From Methylomonas koyamae (GTDB taxonomy: Bacteria > Pseudomonadota > Gammaproteobacteria > Methylococcales > Methylomonadaceae): a DNA stretch of 37,959 bases. Position 1 is the first letter of the stretch, and each line of letters starts with the position of its first letter. The DNA lies in contig NZ_LUUK01000056.1 in NCBI RefSeq assembly GCF_001644025.1, forward strand, positions 1 to 37,959. Reading direction: 5' to 3'. The notes under the pieces were generated by a model. That model was not told the origin of the DNA. It ran no database searches and saw only the letters and a program-made list of their open reading frames with translations. Both the position numbers and the translations under genes were made by a program. Shown in pieces: positions 26,802 to 35,319 of this stretch.

Positions 26802-27017
26802 GGAGTCCTTGAACGATGGGGTGAAGTAACGTTGGGCGGCTTTCCGCTCAGCTACCTTTCTAACTCATCCGCCGAGCCAGCGTCAAATTCTTCACGAAGC
26901 CGCGTACGTTTTTTGAGTGTCGCCGCCGCGTCCGTCGGTTGGCGTGATTTGTGTTGCTTCGGCGATTCAACTAGAATCCCAACACCGCACTTTCATTACG
27001 GTTTGTCCGCTACACCC

Positions 27018-27563
27018 ATGACTATGACCTATTCAGACGCAAGCCGGCCCGACTTGGATTGGAGCCAGATTAGAGAAACCATCAAACTGTTGACCGTGTC
27101 CGCCGCGCAGATGGACGGCAGCATGAAAGACGGCGACGCATCGGTCAATGCGCTGGCCACGGCGTTTACCGGCATGGTCGAAAACTTGGCCGCGATTCGC
27201 GAACAATTGACCGGTTTGGCGGAGAGCGAAAATCGGGAAAACGCCTTGGCGCAGTGCGATGCCGCTCGCCGCAAGATCGACGACGCCATCGTTGAATTCC
27301 AATTCTACGACCGGCTACAACAATGTCTCCAGCATGTGTCGGCCAACCTGAAGGATTTGTCGGCGATGATCGAAACCCCGCACAGGTTGTATAATCCCGC
27401 CGAATGGTGCGCATTGCAGGACGCGATTCGCGGCCGTTATACGATGGAGGCGGAGAAGGTGATGTTCGACGCGATTCATCAAGGCAAATCCATAGAGGAA
27501 GCGCTGGCGTTGTTCGAGGCCGCCAATCAGACCGGTGGCGATCCGGACATCCAGTTGTTTTAA
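27018..27563 (+). CDS. Helical protein with CheZ-like DxxxQ motif, unknown function
   Basis: 181 residues, predicted all-helical and soluble. The centre reads DDAIVEFQFYDRLQQCLQHVSANL. Its FYDRLQQ aligns with FQDLTGQ of E. coli CheZ, where D143 and Q147 dephosphorylate CheY; here Asp and Gln keep the DxxxQ spacing and the preceding FxD. Length is a little shorter than CheZ (214), and I see no clear CheY-binding C-terminal helix like that of CheZ. The end of the protein (SIEEALALFEAANQ) is acidic. The che operon at 14251-23929 has no cheZ, cheC or cheX, which makes a phosphatase role attractive but unproven. ATG 27018 is followed by ATG 27024 in frame; neither has a clear Shine-Dalgarno. The lipoprotein gene follows at 27 bp. 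Confidence 0.7.
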   Translation: MTMTYSDASRPDLDWSQIRETIKLLTVSAAQMDGSMKDGDASVNALATAFTGMVENLAAIREQLTGLAESENRENALAQCDAARRKIDDAIVEFQFYDRLQQCLQHVSANLKDLSAMIETPHRLYNPAEWCALQDAIRGRYTMEAEKVMFDAIHQGKSIEEALALFEAANQTGGDPDIQLF

Positions 27564-27590
27564 ATCCACACCTCCATTGCATAAGGTTTA

Positions 27591-28295
27591 ATGAAGAAAT
27601 CATCCTTGCTCGTCCTGTTCCCGCTAGTGCTGTTGTTGTCGGCTTGCGCCGGCGTTTCGGAATCCGAACGGCCCAGCCCGACCGCGGGCCAGGCCGCCGC
27701 CAAGAAAGCCCAGTCCAAGAAAAATCCGGCCGCCAAGGATAAGGCGCCGATACCGCCGGTCGCCAAGAAAGCGCAAGCCAGTGTGCCTGGTACCGGTACC
27801 TACGCCATCGAAGAGGTCACCACCAATTTTAAGGACGAACCGAATCTGCCGGCGTTTCGAGCCGAGCCGTTGACGCCGCCGGTTGAATCGGCCGCCACCA
27901 CGCCGGTGGCGCCGACCGCCGAGGCGGTGCGCCTGAATATCGAAGACGCGCAGATTCCCAGCGGCACGTCGCCGGCCGTCGTCGCGCTGGTTAGCGAAGC
28001 CGACCGTAGCCGTAATGCCGGCGACCTGGATGCCGCGGTGGTGGTGATGGAGCGGGCCTTGCGCATCGATGCGCGTAATCCGCTATTGACTTACAAATTG
28101 GCCTTGTTGCGGCTCAAGCAGAATAAGGCACCGCAAGCCGAGGAGCTGGCTGGTAAGGCCGCATTGTTGGCCGGCGGCGATTTGAGCTTGAAACGCAAAA
28201 GCTGGTTGCTGATCTCCGAAGCCCGGCAGATGCAGCAAAATCCGCAAGGTGCCAAGGAAGCCAAGGCCAAGGCGGACAGCTTTTTCGGGCATTGA
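27591..28295 (+). CDS. Lipoprotein with TPR-like C-terminus
   Basis: 234 residues starting MKKSSLLVLFPLVLLLSAC, a type II signal peptide with lipobox LSAC, so it is lipid-anchored, probably facing the periplasm. Residues 20-120 are Ala/Pro/Lys-rich and likely unstructured, including two KKAQ motifs. Residues 125-234 form helical pairs like TPR units: VALVSEADRSRNAGDLDAAVVVMERALRIDARNPLLTYKLALLRLKQNKAPQAEELAGKAALLAGGD. Function unknown. AAGG lies 5 nt before the ATG. It follows the CheZ-like gene by 27 bp and precedes the helicase gene by 24 bp, so the three are likely one transcript. Confidence 0.85.
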   Translation: MKKSSLLVLFPLVLLLSACAGVSESERPSPTAGQAAAKKAQSKKNPAAKDKAPIPPVAKKAQASVPGTGTYAIEEVTTNFKDEPNLPAFRAEPLTPPVESAATTPVAPTAEAVRLNIEDAQIPSGTSPAVVALVSEADRSRNAGDLDAAVVVMERALRIDARNPLLTYKLALLRLKQNKAPQAEELAGKAALLAGGDLSLKRKSWLLISEARQMQQNPQGAKEAKAKADSFFGH

Positions 28296-28319
28296 TTTTC
28301 GCGCCGCGCTGACTTGCAA

Positions 28320-30239
28320 ATGGCCGAACTCGCCGACATCTTTGGCGATGCCGGCGCGTTGGCCGAGGCCATCCCCGGCTACGCGCCGCGTGCCGCGCAA
28401 ATCGAAATGGCGCAAGCCATCGCCGACGCCATCTCCGCCGGGCAACATTTGATTGCCGAGGCGGGCACCGGTACCGGTAAAACCTTTGCTTATCTGATTC
28501 CCGCCATCCTGTCGCGCAAGAAAGTCATTGTTTCGACCGGCACCAAGAATCTGCAAGACCAATTGTTCAACAAGGACATCCCGGTTATCCGCAAGGCGCT
28601 GACCCGCACCCCGTTCAAAGCCAGCCTGCTGAAGGGACGCGCCAATTACTTATGCACTTACCGTCTGGATCAGGCTTTGAATTCGGCCTTCGGCTATAGC
28701 CAGGAAGACGCCGCGGCGCTGGCCAAAATTCATGCCTGGGGTAAGCGCACCAAGGCCGGCGACGTTTCCGAAGTCGCCGACGTCCAGGACGGCGATCCGA
28801 TCTGGTTTCACGCCACCTCGACCGCCGACAATTGCCTTGGCCAGGAATGCCCGGATTACGCCGATTGCTTTTTGGTCAAGGCCCGCAAGCAGGCCCAGGA
28901 ATCCGACGTCGTCGTGGTCAACCACCATTTGTTGTGCGCGGATTGGTCTATTCGGGAAACCGGTTTCGGCGAATTGTTGCCGGACGCCGAAGTCGTCATC
29001 ATCGACGAGGCCCATCAGTTGGCCGATACCGCATCCAATTTCCTAGGTGTGACGATCAGCGGCAAACAGTTGACCGATCTGGCCGACGATGCGTTGGCCG
29101 AATATTTCACCGACGCCAAGGATATGCCGGATCTACGCACCGCTTGCGAAGACTTGCAGCACGAGGTCAAGGACATGCGTCTGGCCTTCGGCTTGGAATT
29201 GCGGCGCGGCGACTGGCAGGATATCGAGACCAACCCGAAAATCGCCGGCGCGCTGGAGTCCTTGCAAAAGCAACTGGCGCGCTTGACCGATCAACTCGAA
29301 CGCGCGTCGGTGCGTAGCAAGGGGCTGGAGTCTTGTTTCGACCGCGCCGAAGCTCTGGACGTGCAATTGGAAACGTTGATCAACGACCGGGACGGGCAGT
29401 GGATCAAATGGTATGAAACCTATAACAAGTCGTTCACGCTCAGTCGCACGCCACTGGACATCGCCAAGGAGTTTCGCGGCTTCATGGCCCGCCACAAGGC
29501 GGCCTGGATATTCACCTCGGCGACGTTAAGCGTCGCCAACAATTTCGCGCATTTCTCGCGCAGTCTGGGTTTGGGCGGTGCCGACAGCCGGAGTTGGGAA
29601 AGTCCGTTCGACTACCCGAATCAAGCGTTGTTTTACCACCCCAAGGGCTTGCCGCAACCTAACGATCAGGATTTCACCGACAAAATCGTCGAATTCGCGC
29701 TGCCGGTGCTGGAAGCCAGCCGGGGCAGGGCGTTCTTTCTATTCACCAGTCACCGGGCTTTGCAACGAGCCGCCCAATTACTGGACGGTCGGATCGATCA
29801 TCCGCTACTGGTGCAAGGTACCCGGTCCAAGGCTGCCCTATTGGACCAGTTCAAGGAACTGGGCAACGCGGTACTATTGGCCACCGCCAGTTTCTGGGAA
29901 GGCGTGGACGTGCGCGGCGATGCCTTATCTTGCGTCATTATCGACAAACTGCCGTTCGCCTCGCCCGGCGATCCGGTGTTGAAGGCCAGGATGAGCGCCA
30001 TCGAAAAGCAGGGCCGCAACCCGTTTTTCGAACACCAATTACCCAGTGCGATTATCATGCTCAGGCAAGGTATCGGACGCCTGATCCGCGATGTAAACGA
30101 TCGCGGAGTACTGATGGTTTGCGATCCGCGCTTGTTAAAGCGTTCCTACGGACAGATGTTTTTGGATAGCGTGCCGGCGATGCGGCGTAGTCGCGACATC
30201 GAAGATGTGCGGCGGTTTTTTAACGAAGTATCGGATTAG
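28320..30239 (+). CDS. yoaA: ATP-dependent DNA helicase, DinG/YoaA family
   Basis: 639 residues. An XPD-like superfamily 2 helicase, 5' to 3', with Walker A AEAGTGTGKTFAYL, DEAH box VVIIDEAHQL and the late motifs TASFWEGVDVRGDALSCVIIDKLPF and QGIGRLIRD. The iron-sulfur cluster domain is marked by Cys in ANYLCTYRL, NCLGQECPDYADC. E. coli YoaA pairs with the polymerase III chi subunit in repair of stalled forks; the order yoaA-tsaB is also that of E. coli, which supports YoaA rather than DinG. ATG 28320 starts the family's N-terminus (ELADIFGDAGALAEAIPGYAPRAAQIEMAQ); a TTG two codons earlier is less likely. Confidence 0.93.
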   Translation: MAELADIFGDAGALAEAIPGYAPRAAQIEMAQAIADAISAGQHLIAEAGTGTGKTFAYLIPAILSRKKVIVSTGTKNLQDQLFNKDIPVIRKALTRTPFKASLLKGRANYLCTYRLDQALNSAFGYSQEDAAALAKIHAWGKRTKAGDVSEVADVQDGDPIWFHATSTADNCLGQECPDYADCFLVKARKQAQESDVVVVNHHLLCADWSIRETGFGELLPDAEVVIIDEAHQLADTASNFLGVTISGKQLTDLADDALAEYFTDAKDMPDLRTACEDLQHEVKDMRLAFGLELRRGDWQDIETNPKIAGALESLQKQLARLTDQLERASVRSKGLESCFDRAEALDVQLETLINDRDGQWIKWYETYNKSFTLSRTPLDIAKEFRGFMARHKAAWIFTSATLSVANNFAHFSRSLGLGGADSRSWESPFDYPNQALFYHPKGLPQPNDQDFTDKIVEFALPVLEASRGRAFFLFTSHRALQRAAQLLDGRIDHPLLVQGTRSKAALLDQFKELGNAVLLATASFWEGVDVRGDALSCVIIDKLPFASPGDPVLKARMSAIEKQGRNPFFEHQLPSAIIMLRQGIGRLIRDVNDRGVLMVCDPRLLKRSYGQMFLDSVPAMRRSRDIEDVRRFFNEVSD

Positions 30240-30314
30240 CTCGATACTGGGGCCCGATCGGGCCAGCGAAGCATCGGACGCGTTTTTGATCAACTCTGTT
30301 ACTCGAACTGAATT

Positions 30315-31001
30315 ATGAAATTACTGGCAGTAGAAACTTCCACCGATGCTTGTTCGGCCGCCTTGTTTTTCGACGGCGAGATCGTCGAGCGCTTCGCCGT
30401 CGCGCCGCGCGACCACACCAAACTGATTTTGCCGATGATAGACGAGCTGATGGCCGACGCCGAACTAAAACCTCGGCAACTTGACGCGGTCGCGGTGGGT
30501 CGCGGGCCGGGGTCGTTCACCGGGGTTAGAATTGCCGGCGGCCTCGTTCAGGGCATCGCGTTCGGCGCGGATCTGCCGGTGGTGCCGGTATCGACCTTGG
30601 CCGCGATCGCCCAGGATTTTTTCAACAAACAATCATTGGCCGAGTTGGCGTTTACCGCGATGGACGCCCGGATGGATGAAATTTACTGGGCGGTGTATCA
30701 GCGAGATAACGAACATTTCGCCAAATTGCTTGGCATAGAAGTCGTGACGCCGGCGGGAGAGGTGGCGTTTCCCGAAGCCGTCGGTTTTGGCGTCGGTTCG
30801 GGCTGGGGCGTGTATTGTGCCCAGTTGGCCGAATGCCTGGGCGAACTGGTGCAAGGCGTCGAAATCGACGTTTGGCCGAGGGCCGCCTGTATCGCTCAAT
30901 TGGGCGTGCGCGACTTTATGAAGGGGCTGGCCGTGCCGGTCGAGGAGGCCATGCCGGTCTACCTGCGCGACAAAGTGGCGAAAAAGGAATCGGAAAGATA
31001 A
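30315..31001 (+). CDS. tsaB: tRNA threonylcarbamoyladenosine synthesis protein TsaB
   Basis: Partner of TsaD and TsaE in making t6A at position 37 of ANN-decoding tRNAs; TsaB is a non-catalytic ASKHA-fold scaffold. 228 residues: MKLLAVETSTDACSAALFFDG, HTKLILPMIDELM, AVAVGRGPGSFTGVRIAGGLVQGIAFG, then AAIAQDFFN and MDARMDEIYWAVYQ. Length equals that of E. coli TsaB (231). It stands 75 bp after yoaA, in a gap with the palindrome GGCCCGATCGGGCC (30251-30264), and before the YrdC-family gene, which fits a t6A-related pair. Confidence 0.94.
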   Translation: MKLLAVETSTDACSAALFFDGEIVERFAVAPRDHTKLILPMIDELMADAELKPRQLDAVAVGRGPGSFTGVRIAGGLVQGIAFGADLPVVPVSTLAAIAQDFFNKQSLAELAFTAMDARMDEIYWAVYQRDNEHFAKLLGIEVVTPAGEVAFPEAVGFGVGSGWGVYCAQLAECLGELVQGVEIDVWPRAACIAQLGVRDFMKGLAVPVEEAMPVYLRDKVAKKESER

Positions 31002-31040
31002 GGTACAATGCCGCCCTTACGCGGCAGTTTCATCGGGTCA

Positions 31041-31664
31041 ATGGCACAGTTCTTCGAGATTCATCCGGACAATCCGCAGCAGCGCTTGATCCGGCAGGCG
31101 GCGGAAATCGTTCGGAAGGGCGGCGTCATTGCCTATCCGACCGACTCTTCCTACGCGCTGGGTTGCCATATCGGCGACAAGGCGGCAATGGACACCATCC
31201 GCCGGATTCGCCGGCTCGACGACAAGCATAATTTCACACTGTGCTGCAGCGATCTGACCCAGGTGTCTACCTTCACCAAAATGGGTAACGACGCCCATCG
31301 GCTGATCAAGAAGTTGACGCCGGGACCGTTTACGTTTTTGTTGGACGCCACCCGCGAGGTGCCTCGGCGCTTGCAACACCCCAAGAAAAAAACCATCGGC
31401 GTCAGGATTCCGGACAACCGGGTGGCGGCGATGTTGCTGGAAGAACTGGGCGAGCCGCTACTGACGGCGACCTTGATTTTGCCCGGCGACGAAGAGGCGC
31501 TGAGCGACCCTTACGAAATCCGCCTCGGCCTGGAACACGAACTGGATTTGGTGATGAGCACGGGAACTATCGAAGCGCGCGCCACGACTGTGATCGCCTG
31601 CGGCGACAACGGCATCGAAATCGTCAGACAGGGCATAGGCATCGCGCCGATGCTGGAGGCTTGA
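31041..31664 (+). CDS. yciO: YciO family protein (Sua5/YrdC fold)
   Basis: 207 residues beginning MAQFFEIHPDNPQQRLIRQAAEIVRKGGVIAYPTDSSYALGC, very close to E. coli YciO (MSQFFYIHPDNPQQRLI). The YrdC-like fold is shared with TsaC, which makes threonylcarbamoyl-AMP, but this sequence has KHNFTLCCSD where TsaC has its substrate-binding KRP/NPL motif, so it belongs to the YciO branch, which acts poorly or not at all in that step in E. coli. ATG 31041 is preferred over the in-frame ATG at 31008. A TACAAT at 31005-31010 may be a -10 box. The neighbours tsaB upstream and rluB farther downstream echo the E. coli arrangement. Confidence 0.9.
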   Translation: MAQFFEIHPDNPQQRLIRQAAEIVRKGGVIAYPTDSSYALGCHIGDKAAMDTIRRIRRLDDKHNFTLCCSDLTQVSTFTKMGNDAHRLIKKLTPGPFTFLLDATREVPRRLQHPKKKTIGVRIPDNRVAAMLLEELGEPLLTATLILPGDEEALSDPYEIRLGLEHELDLVMSTGTIEARATTVIACGDNGIEIVRQGIGIAPMLEA

Positions 31665-31668
31665 GACT

Positions 31669-32322
31669 ATGATGGAAGAACTGACCTTGGTGCAACGTGT
31701 CGTGGTTTGGAGTTTGCCGGTAGTCTTCGCGATTACCGGCCACGAAGTCGCCCACGGCTGGATGGCCAAACGCTACGGCGACAAAACCGCCGAACGGGAA
31801 GGCCGCTTGACGCTGAATCCGTTGCGGCATATCGACCCGCTCGGCACCATCATCATTCCCGGCCTGCTGTTAATCACGTTTACCGGTTTTATCTTCGGCT
31901 GGGCCAAGCCGGTACCGATCGACGCCCGCAACTTCAAGCAGCCCAAAAAAGCCATGATGATGGTGGCGTTGGCCGGTCCGTTGGCCAACCTGTGCATGGC
32001 AATAGCCTGGGCCTTGCTGGCTAGGATAGGGGTTGCGCTGGAGTTCGAATTCGTCTCGATGCCGTTGATTTACAGCGGCGTGGCGGGCATTACCATCAAT
32101 CTGGTGTTGATGATGATCAACCTGCTACCGATTCCGCCGTTGGACGGCAGCCGGGTATTGTCCGGATTGTTGCCGGATTATTGGGCATGGCGTTATAACC
32201 AATTCGAACGTTATGGTTTCATCGTGTTGCTGATTTTACTGGCGACCGACGTGCTCAGCTTTTTACTGGCCTATCCCATGTTTTATGCGCAGCAATTGTT
32301 TTTCACGCTCGCCGGCATGTGA
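31669..32322 (+). CDS. Site-2 protease family (M50) membrane metalloprotease
   Basis: 217 residues with about five or six membrane helices. Zinc motif HEVAH (H25-H29) in the first helix and NLLPIPPLDGSRVLSG, with the third ligand Asp, in a later one. This is the short bacterial S2P subgroup without PDZ domain, distinct from RseP. The natural substrate is unknown. It starts 4 bp after yciO and 51 bp before scpA, in a gene order (M50, scpA, scpB, rluB) seen in many proteobacteria, so co-expression is likely. In-frame ATG ATG start; either may be used. Confidence 0.92.
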   Translation: MMEELTLVQRVVVWSLPVVFAITGHEVAHGWMAKRYGDKTAEREGRLTLNPLRHIDPLGTIIIPGLLLITFTGFIFGWAKPVPIDARNFKQPKKAMMMVALAGPLANLCMAIAWALLARIGVALEFEFVSMPLIYSGVAGITINLVLMMINLLPIPPLDGSRVLSGLLPDYWAWRYNQFERYGFIVLLILLATDVLSFLLAYPMFYAQQLFFTLAGM

Positions 32323-32373
32323 AGCGGTTTCGGATGGGTTTTTTAAGCGCCGATCGGATGTTCGCTTAAACCG

Positions 32374-33195
32374 ATGAATGCGGTGGAGTTACCGGTGGAA
32401 ACGGCGCCGGAACCGATTGCGCTGGTGCTCGGCGAGCCGTTCCAAACCTTGCCCGACGATTTGTACATCCCGCCGGATGCGCTGGAAGTGTTTCTGGATG
32501 CGTTCGAAGGGCCGTTGGACTTGCTGCTGTATTTGATCCGCCGACAGAATCTGGATATTCTCGATATCCCGATCGCCCAAATCACCAAGCAATACATCGC
32601 CTACATCGACATGATGGACAATTTGCGTCTGGAGCTGGCGGCCGAATATCTAGTGATGGCCGCGCTGCTGGCGGAAATCAAATCGCGGATGCTGCTGCCG
32701 CGCCAGCCGGAAAGCGAGGAAGAGGAGGAGGACCCGCGCGCCTTCCTGATCCGTAAATTGCAGGAATACGAAGCGATCAAAAAAGTCGCCGAGGAAATCG
32801 ACCGCTTGCCGCGCCACGAACGCGATACGTTCGAAGCGGTTGTCGACGTTTCGACGATCGGCATCAGGCAGATTCTGCCGGACATCGAGCTCGGCGAGCT
32901 GTTACTGTCCCTCCAGGATGTCTTGAAGCGCGCCGAACGACTTAGTCACCACCATATCAGTAAAGAGCCTTTATCAGTCCGTGAACGAATGGCAGCCATT
33001 TTGGAAAAACTTGACGGAGCAGATCAGCTCCATTTCTCAGCGTGTTTTACCCGAAGTGAAGGAAAAAACGGGGTGGTTGTCGCGTTTCTTGCCATCCTTG
33101 AGCTCTCCAAGGAGCGACTCCTCGACATCTTCCAGCCCGAGCCTTACGCCGGCATCCACGTCCGGCTTAGAGCCAATACCGCTACAGGCGACTGA
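32374..33195 (+). CDS. scpA: Segregation and condensation protein A
   Basis: Kleisin subunit that bridges the SMC heads, with ScpB, in chromosome compaction. 273 residues: the conserved VFLDAFEGPLDLLLYLIRRQNLDILDIPIAQITKQYIAYI and YLVMAALLAEIKSRMLLP, an acidic linker (EEEEEDP), a helical middle and the C-terminal winged helix (HFSACFTRSEGKNGVVVAFLAILELSKERLLDIFQPEPYAGIHVRL). A 40-residue N-terminal tail is unusual but not rare. The scpB frame opens inside the last 215 bp of this gene. Confidence 0.94.
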   Translation: MNAVELPVETAPEPIALVLGEPFQTLPDDLYIPPDALEVFLDAFEGPLDLLLYLIRRQNLDILDIPIAQITKQYIAYIDMMDNLRLELAAEYLVMAALLAEIKSRMLLPRQPESEEEEEDPRAFLIRKLQEYEAIKKVAEEIDRLPRHERDTFEAVVDVSTIGIRQILPDIELGELLLSLQDVLKRAERLSHHHISKEPLSVRERMAAILEKLDGADQLHFSACFTRSEGKNGVVVAFLAILELSKERLLDIFQPEPYAGIHVRLRANTATGD

Positions 33196-34405
33196 TTCGC
33201 CGTCGTTCGCCGCTACCGTCGCCGATGTTCCCGTCACAGCCAAACCGCGCAAGCCCAGAGTCAAGCCGGAGCCAGTCACGGTCTATGTGCAGGTCCGGCG
33301 CAGAGCCGTGCGTTTTCCGCGAGGTTGGTCGGTCGAGCGCCATGCCGGCATCGCCGCGCCGACCGAAGCAATCGCAAACGTCGAATCGGTGGAGCCGGCG
33401 GCGATCGATGCCGACGTTTCGCGTGGTTTCAGACCCAGTAAGGCGCGCCTGGCGGCTGGCCGGCGCGGCGATTGGCGATGCCCGACATCTGCTGCCACAT
33501 CGGTCGGGCGCAATAAGTCCTCGGCGCGCTTGCCGCCCAACCGGCGCGGTGACTGGCGAATGCCGCGGCCGGCCGCGCCCGCCGTTAGCCAGCGCAAGCG
33601 CGTGCCGAGATTGCCGTTGGCCTTGGCCGACGGTTGGCGGGTGGCGGTTACCGAGCGGAGCGAGCCAAGGCCGGCGGTCTTCGACTATCCGCTGGAGGCC
33701 AATGTGAATACCAAGCGCATCGTCGAAGCGATTCTGTTCGCCGCCAATCGGCCGATGACGGTCAAACAGATTCAGGAAACCTTTCCCGAACTGGAACAAC
33801 CGGATACGCTGGCGATCCAGATCGCGTTGGAAGAAATCGCCCGCGACTACGCCGATCGGCCGGTCGGCCTGAAACACCTGGCCAGCGGTTACCGTTTTCA
33901 GGTGCGGGAAGGTTTGGCGCATTGGGTCGGCCGGCTGTTCGAGGAGCGCCCAGCGCGTTATTCGCGAGCTCTGCTGGAAACGCTGGCCATTATCGCCTAC
34001 CGGCAACCGGTGACGCGCGGCGAGATCGAAGACATTCGCGGCGTCAGCGTCAGTACCTCCATCGTCCAGACGCTGCTGGAGCGCGAGTGGGTCAAGGTGG
34101 TCGGCCATAAGGAAGTGCCCGGCCGGCCGGCGCTTTACTGCACAACCAAGCAGTTTTTGGATTATTTCAATTTAACGTCGTTGAGCGAATTACCGCCATT
34201 GGAAGAGATTGTCGACATGGACCTCGGCCCGTCCGCTCAACCGCCAGCACCACAGGAATCCCGTGAAAGACCGCAAACCCAGCAAACCCCAGTCGGCGAA
34301 GGCCCAATCGCCCAAGCGCAAAACCAACCTTCCGAAGCCGAGTCCGTCGAAGCCCGGCTCGACGAAACCCGGTCCGGCGACACTCCCGAGCGCACTCTCC
34401 ACTGA
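32981..34405 (+). CDS. scpB: Segregation and condensation protein B with long N-terminal extension
   Basis: ScpB dimer binds ScpA and the SMC complex. The core starts at about 33704 (NTKRIVEAILFAANRPMTVKQIQE) and holds two winged helices, with RYSRALLETLAIIAYRQPVTRGEIEDIRGVSVS and REWVKVVGHKEVPGRPALYCTT, ending in a Gln/Glu/Pro-rich tail of about 65 residues. The frame is open to ATG 32981, inside scpA, adding 241 residues: a Ser/Pro stretch and four Trp-centred repeats. Three tryptophans sit exactly 81 bp apart in frame, which argues that at least the repeat part is translated. The start is unresolved: ATG 32981 has no Shine-Dalgarno, GTG 33287 none, while GTG 33704 has a perfect GGAGG 5 nt before it and gives a normal 233-residue ScpB. 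Both forms may exist. The tail overlaps rluB. Confidence 0.85.
   Translation: MNEWQPFWKNLTEQISSISQRVLPEVKEKTGWLSRFLPSLSSPRSDSSTSSSPSLTPASTSGLEPIPLQATDSPSFAATVADVPVTAKPRKPRVKPEPVTVYVQVRRRAVRFPRGWSVERHAGIAAPTEAIANVESVEPAAIDADVSRGFRPSKARLAAGRRGDWRCPTSAATSVGRNKSSARLPPNRRGDWRMPRPAAPAVSQRKRVPRLPLALADGWRVAVTERSEPRPAVFDYPLEANVNTKRIVEAILFAANRPMTVKQIQETFPELEQPDTLAIQIALEEIARDYADRPVGLKHLASGYRFQVREGLAHWVGRLFEERPARYSRALLETLAIIAYRQPVTRGEIEDIRGVSVSTSIVQTLLEREWVKVVGHKEVPGRPALYCTTKQFLDYFNLTSLSELPPLEEIVDMDLGPSAQPPAPQESRERPQTQQTPVGEGPIAQAQNQPSEAESVEARLDETRSGDTPERTLH
33297..33670 (+). repeat. Trp-centred repeats in the scpB 5' extension (81-bp period)
   Basis: Four imperfect copies with core tryptophan codons at 33326, 33473, 33554 and 33635, that is spacings of 147, 81 and 81 bp. 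Protein cores: AVRFPRGWSVER, ARLAAGRRGDWRCP, ARLPPNRRGDWRMP, PRLPLALADGWRVA. Copies two and three are also close in DNA (CCGGCGCGG-C/T-GA-T/C-TGGCGA). Arg/Pro-rich, likely extended and possibly nucleic-acid binding. Confidence 0.75.
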
Positions 34406-35147
34406 CGCGAGCGGCGAACGCATCCAGAAGTTCCTAGCGCGGGCCGGTTTGGGCTCGCGGCGAGAAATCGAGCGTTGGATCGAGGAAGGCAAGCTGACGG
34501 TCAACGGCAACCGTATCCAGCCGGGTTATCACTTGAGACCGGGCGATCATTTGGCGGTCAACGGCCGCATCGTCAAGTGGGAGAAGTATGCCGAGCAACC
34601 GACCCGCGTGTTGGTGTACCACAAACCGGTCGGCGAATTGGTAACCCGTCGCGATCCCGAAGGTCGGCCGGTGATTTTTACCCAGTTGCCGCGCCTGGCC
34701 GTTGGCCGTTGGATTGCGGTCGGTCGTTTGGACATCAACACTTCCGGCCTGCTGTTGGTCACCAATAACGGCGAGCTGGCCAACCGTTTGATGCATCCGT
34801 CGCGCGAGGTCGAACGCGAATACGCGGTGCGCATCCTTGGTGAGGTCGGCGACGACATGATGGAACGCCTGAAAAACGGGGTAGAACTGGAAGACGGTCC
34901 CGCCCATTTCGAGGCGGTGAGTTTCTATGCCGGCGAGGGCGCCAACAAGTGGTTTTACGCGACGGTCAAGCAGGGCCGTAATCGCTTGGTGCGCCGCTTG
35001 TGGGAATCGCAAGGCGTCAAAGTCAGTCGCCTGATACGGGTGCGTTACGGCGATATCGTACTGCCGGAGCGGGTGCGGGCCCATTCGTTCTACGAACTGG
35101 AAGCCAAGGAATTGCAGGAATTACTGGCGTTTGTCGGCCTGGCCTGA
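34263..35147 (+). CDS. rluB: 23S rRNA pseudouridine synthase, RluB type
   Basis: Makes pseudouridine at position 2605 of 23S rRNA. 294 residues: a Lys/Pro/Ser-rich tail (1-45), S4 RNA-binding domain (ERIQKFLARAGLGSRREIERWIEEGKLTVNG), then the catalytic domain with Asp in AVGRLDINTSGLLLVTNNG, plus KQGRNRLVRRLWESQG. RluB and RluE/F are close; the S4 domain and scpB neighbour favour RluB. GTG 34263 has AGGA 5 nt upstream; TTG 34209 in frame has no proper site. The first 143 bp overlap the end of scpB in another frame. Confidence 0.92.
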   Translation: MKDRKPSKPQSAKAQSPKRKTNLPKPSPSKPGSTKPGPATLPSALSTDASGERIQKFLARAGLGSRREIERWIEEGKLTVNGNRIQPGYHLRPGDHLAVNGRIVKWEKYAEQPTRVLVYHKPVGELVTRRDPEGRPVIFTQLPRLAVGRWIAVGRLDINTSGLLLVTNNGELANRLMHPSREVEREYAVRILGEVGDDMMERLKNGVELEDGPAHFEAVSFYAGEGANKWFYATVKQGRNRLVRRLWESQGVKVSRLIRVRYGDIVLPERVRAHSFYELEAKELQELLAFVGLA

Positions 35148-35319
35148 CGCGCGGGTATTGCCCGAGCGGAAAATTTCGGCGGGAGCGGCTTCGGTCGCGA
35201 TCAATGGTGTGCCGACACCGGTATGTACGTCATTTGCTCAACGATTCCCAAGTAACGCATCGCTGTCGCGTCCGGCGATTGCGGTTGGCCGGAGCGCCCG
35301 CGATGCGCCGGCCGATTCT

